Assembly: GCA_029054535.1 (NCBI GenBank)
Contig: JAIDFC010000016.1
Span: forward strand, 1 to 6,151
DNA length: 6,151 bases
Direction of reading: 5' to 3'
Source of the DNA: Rikenella sp.
Lineage (GTDB): Bacteria; Bacteroidota; Bacteroidia; Bacteroidales; Rikenellaceae
Shown piece by piece: positions 5,613 to 6,151 of the stretch. Made by a program: the position numbers and the translations under genes. Below the pieces are notes generated by a model. That model was not told where the DNA came from. It saw only the letters and a program-made list of their open reading frames with translations, and made no database searches. Positions within the stretch are counted from its first letter, which is position 1. Each line of letters begins with the position of its first letter.

Positions 5613-5786
5613 CGACGCGACTTCGGCACCGGGACGTTGTGCGGCCTCGGATTCCACGGCTTCAGCTGGTCGACGGCTGCCTCGGACAGCTTCGGCGGCT
5701 ACTTGGCCTTCGACTACGGCCGGGTCTACCCGAATTACCTCCACCACCGTGCAATCGGTCTTCAATTGCGTTGCCTCCAGGAATAG
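5592..5786 (+). pseudogene. Headless C-terminal fragment of a FISUMP / C-type-lectin-like surface domain (cassette 2)
   Basis: This frame gives 64 residues then TAG. It starts AFYPAPGRRD, has the core HGFSWSTAA (22-30), then GYLAFDYGRVYPNYLHHR, and ends LQLRCLQE, the same domain end as cassette 1. No start codon or N-terminal domain is present: the frame continues upstream only into antisense of hisH. The 22 bases at its left edge and 24 at its right edge are identical to cassette 1, while the core has 22 amino-acid-changing codons out of 46 gaplessly aligned, plus a few missing codons. Nineteen of the 22 end in C or T in both copies. Either a degenerate paralogue fragment or a stored variant of a diversified surface-protein ending. 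Nothing suggests it is translated on its own. Confidence 0.7.
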
Positions 5787-5790
5787 GGAG
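5767..5790 (+). repeat. Right border repeat of cassette 2, spanning the stop codon
   Basis: Identical to 2005-2028 over 24 bases, including the TAG stop and the four bases after it. Confidence 0.85.
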
Positions 5791-5807
5791 GTGCCGCTGG
5801 GCACTCC
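5787..5807 (+). repeat. Hairpin immediately after the cassette 2 stop codon
   Basis: GTGCC (5791-5795) pairs with GGCAC (5800-5804) around GCTG, extended by GGAG against TCC with one bulge. A hairpin right after a conserved segment at the end of a variable region is also the arrangement reported downstream of the IMH in Bordetella phage BPP-1. Here the likeness is only positional. Confidence 0.55.
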
Positions 5808-5830
5808 AGCCTACTCATGTCTACTCCAAT

Positions 5831-5861
5831 AACGGTCTGCCGGTTCCGGGCCTGCCGGGCG
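5831..5861 (+). repeat. Conserved 3' flank shared with cassette 1
   Basis: About 31 bases matching 2087-2116 with a few transitions and one gap, including two CTGCCG motifs. It shows that the duplicated unit includes non-coding DNA beyond the cassette. Confidence 0.55.
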
Positions 5862-6096
5862 AGAAAACGAATCGCCGACAGCGCAGGCTTTCGATACAAA
5901 GCCCAATTCTCGCGTGCCGAGCGGCACCGTCCCGCCGCGGGCGATGGCGGCGGTTCGCGCGATCTTCGATCGAGGTTGCCCATGTTCAGAAACAGGCTTA
6001 CTGCTATTTTAGCCCCTTTTCTGATCAAAGACAACCATTTCCGCCGGGGGAATTTGTCCTTTCGGGGAAAGTTGGCGTATTCCCTCTAACCCGCTC
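5862..6096. other. Intergenic, no supported gene
   Basis: I see no convincing gene here. The open frame through this stretch from 5817 lacks family motifs, is rich in arginine, and its start lies in cassette 2 flank sequence. Base composition becomes more AT-rich after about 5980, as often seen near a promoter or gene boundary, but no clear promoter pair was found. Confidence 0.5.
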
Positions 6097-6140
6097 GAGC
6101 CGCGGAGGCTCATCCTTTTTGGTATGCCCCAAAAAGGATG
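6097..6140. repeat. Two adjoining inverted repeats at the right edge
   Basis: GAGCC (6097-6101)/GGCTC (6107-6111) is followed at once by CATCCTTTTTGG (6111-6122) and its perfect complement (6129-6140), a 12-bp stem with a 6-nt loop. On the plus strand A residues, not T, follow the second stem, so it is not a standard intrinsic terminator in either direction. It may be a dispersed palindromic repeat or the edge of an element that continues outside the window. Confidence 0.75.
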
Positions 6141-6151
6141 CAAAAAACGCA

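Noticed and set aside
5166..5804. Minus-strand frame crossing cassette 2 and hisH, sharing SLFLEATQLKT with a minus-strand frame at 1869-2231
   Set aside because: The shared peptide is only the antisense translation of the identical right border repeat. The sense frame carries the recognisable domain.
5817..6089. 90-codon plus-strand frame after cassette 2
   Set aside because: Its start lies in repeated flank DNA, the composition is arginine-rich, and there are no motifs or a convincing start signal.
6111..6140. Intrinsic transcription terminator
   Set aside because: The stem is strong, but no T-run follows it on either strand.

Overview
The window looks like a chromosomal segment of a GC-rich gut-type Bacteroidales bacterium. 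An Alistipes-like (Rikenellaceae) genome is my best guess. The reasons are the Bacteroidetes-style hisH-hisA-hisF order, starts without clear Shine-Dalgarno sequences, and two fragments of a Fibrobacter/Bacteroidetes 'FISUMP' (C-type-lectin-like) surface domain. The genus is inferred from general impression, not from a search. Five intact protein genes are present. No rRNA, tRNA, transposase, integrase, reverse transcriptase or CRISPR array is visible. Layout: (1) 51-1783, plus strand: a family 2 glycosyltransferase overlapping mazG by 25 bp, probably one transcript. (2) 1815-2024, plus strand: a headless 69-codon C-terminal fragment of a FISUMP-like domain (cassette 1), 31 bp after mazG. (3) about 2150-3460: a long non-coding convergent intergenic stretch packed with GC-rich inverted repeats. 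Many are composite palindromes (conserved shoulders, variable inner stem) separated by short AT-rich links resembling AAACCGTGTCTG. It contains a diverged direct tandem repeat of period about 189 bp and a second 52-bp direct repeat pair. (4) 5551-3469, minus strand: hisH, hisA and hisF with overlapping ends, encoding the middle of histidine biosynthesis. No hisIE follows hisF, and no other his gene precedes hisH. (5) 5592-5786, plus strand: a second headless FISUMP-like fragment (cassette 2), 40 bp from the hisH start codon. (6) 5808-6151: no convincing gene, and two adjacent inverted repeats at the right edge. HisF and HisH form imidazole-glycerol-phosphate synthase and HisA supplies its substrate. 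The glycosyltransferase probably builds surface polysaccharide, and MazG hydrolyses nucleoside triphosphates. The most interesting material is non-genic. The two cassettes have identical 22- and 24-bp borders around a highly divergent core, and 19 of 22 amino-acid-changing codons in the gapless parts of that core end in C or T in both copies. That is the pattern expected of diversity-generating-retroelement variable regions built from AAY codons, although ordinary paralogue divergence in a GC-rich genome remains possible. The cassettes are direct repeats flanking the his block and the palindrome array.
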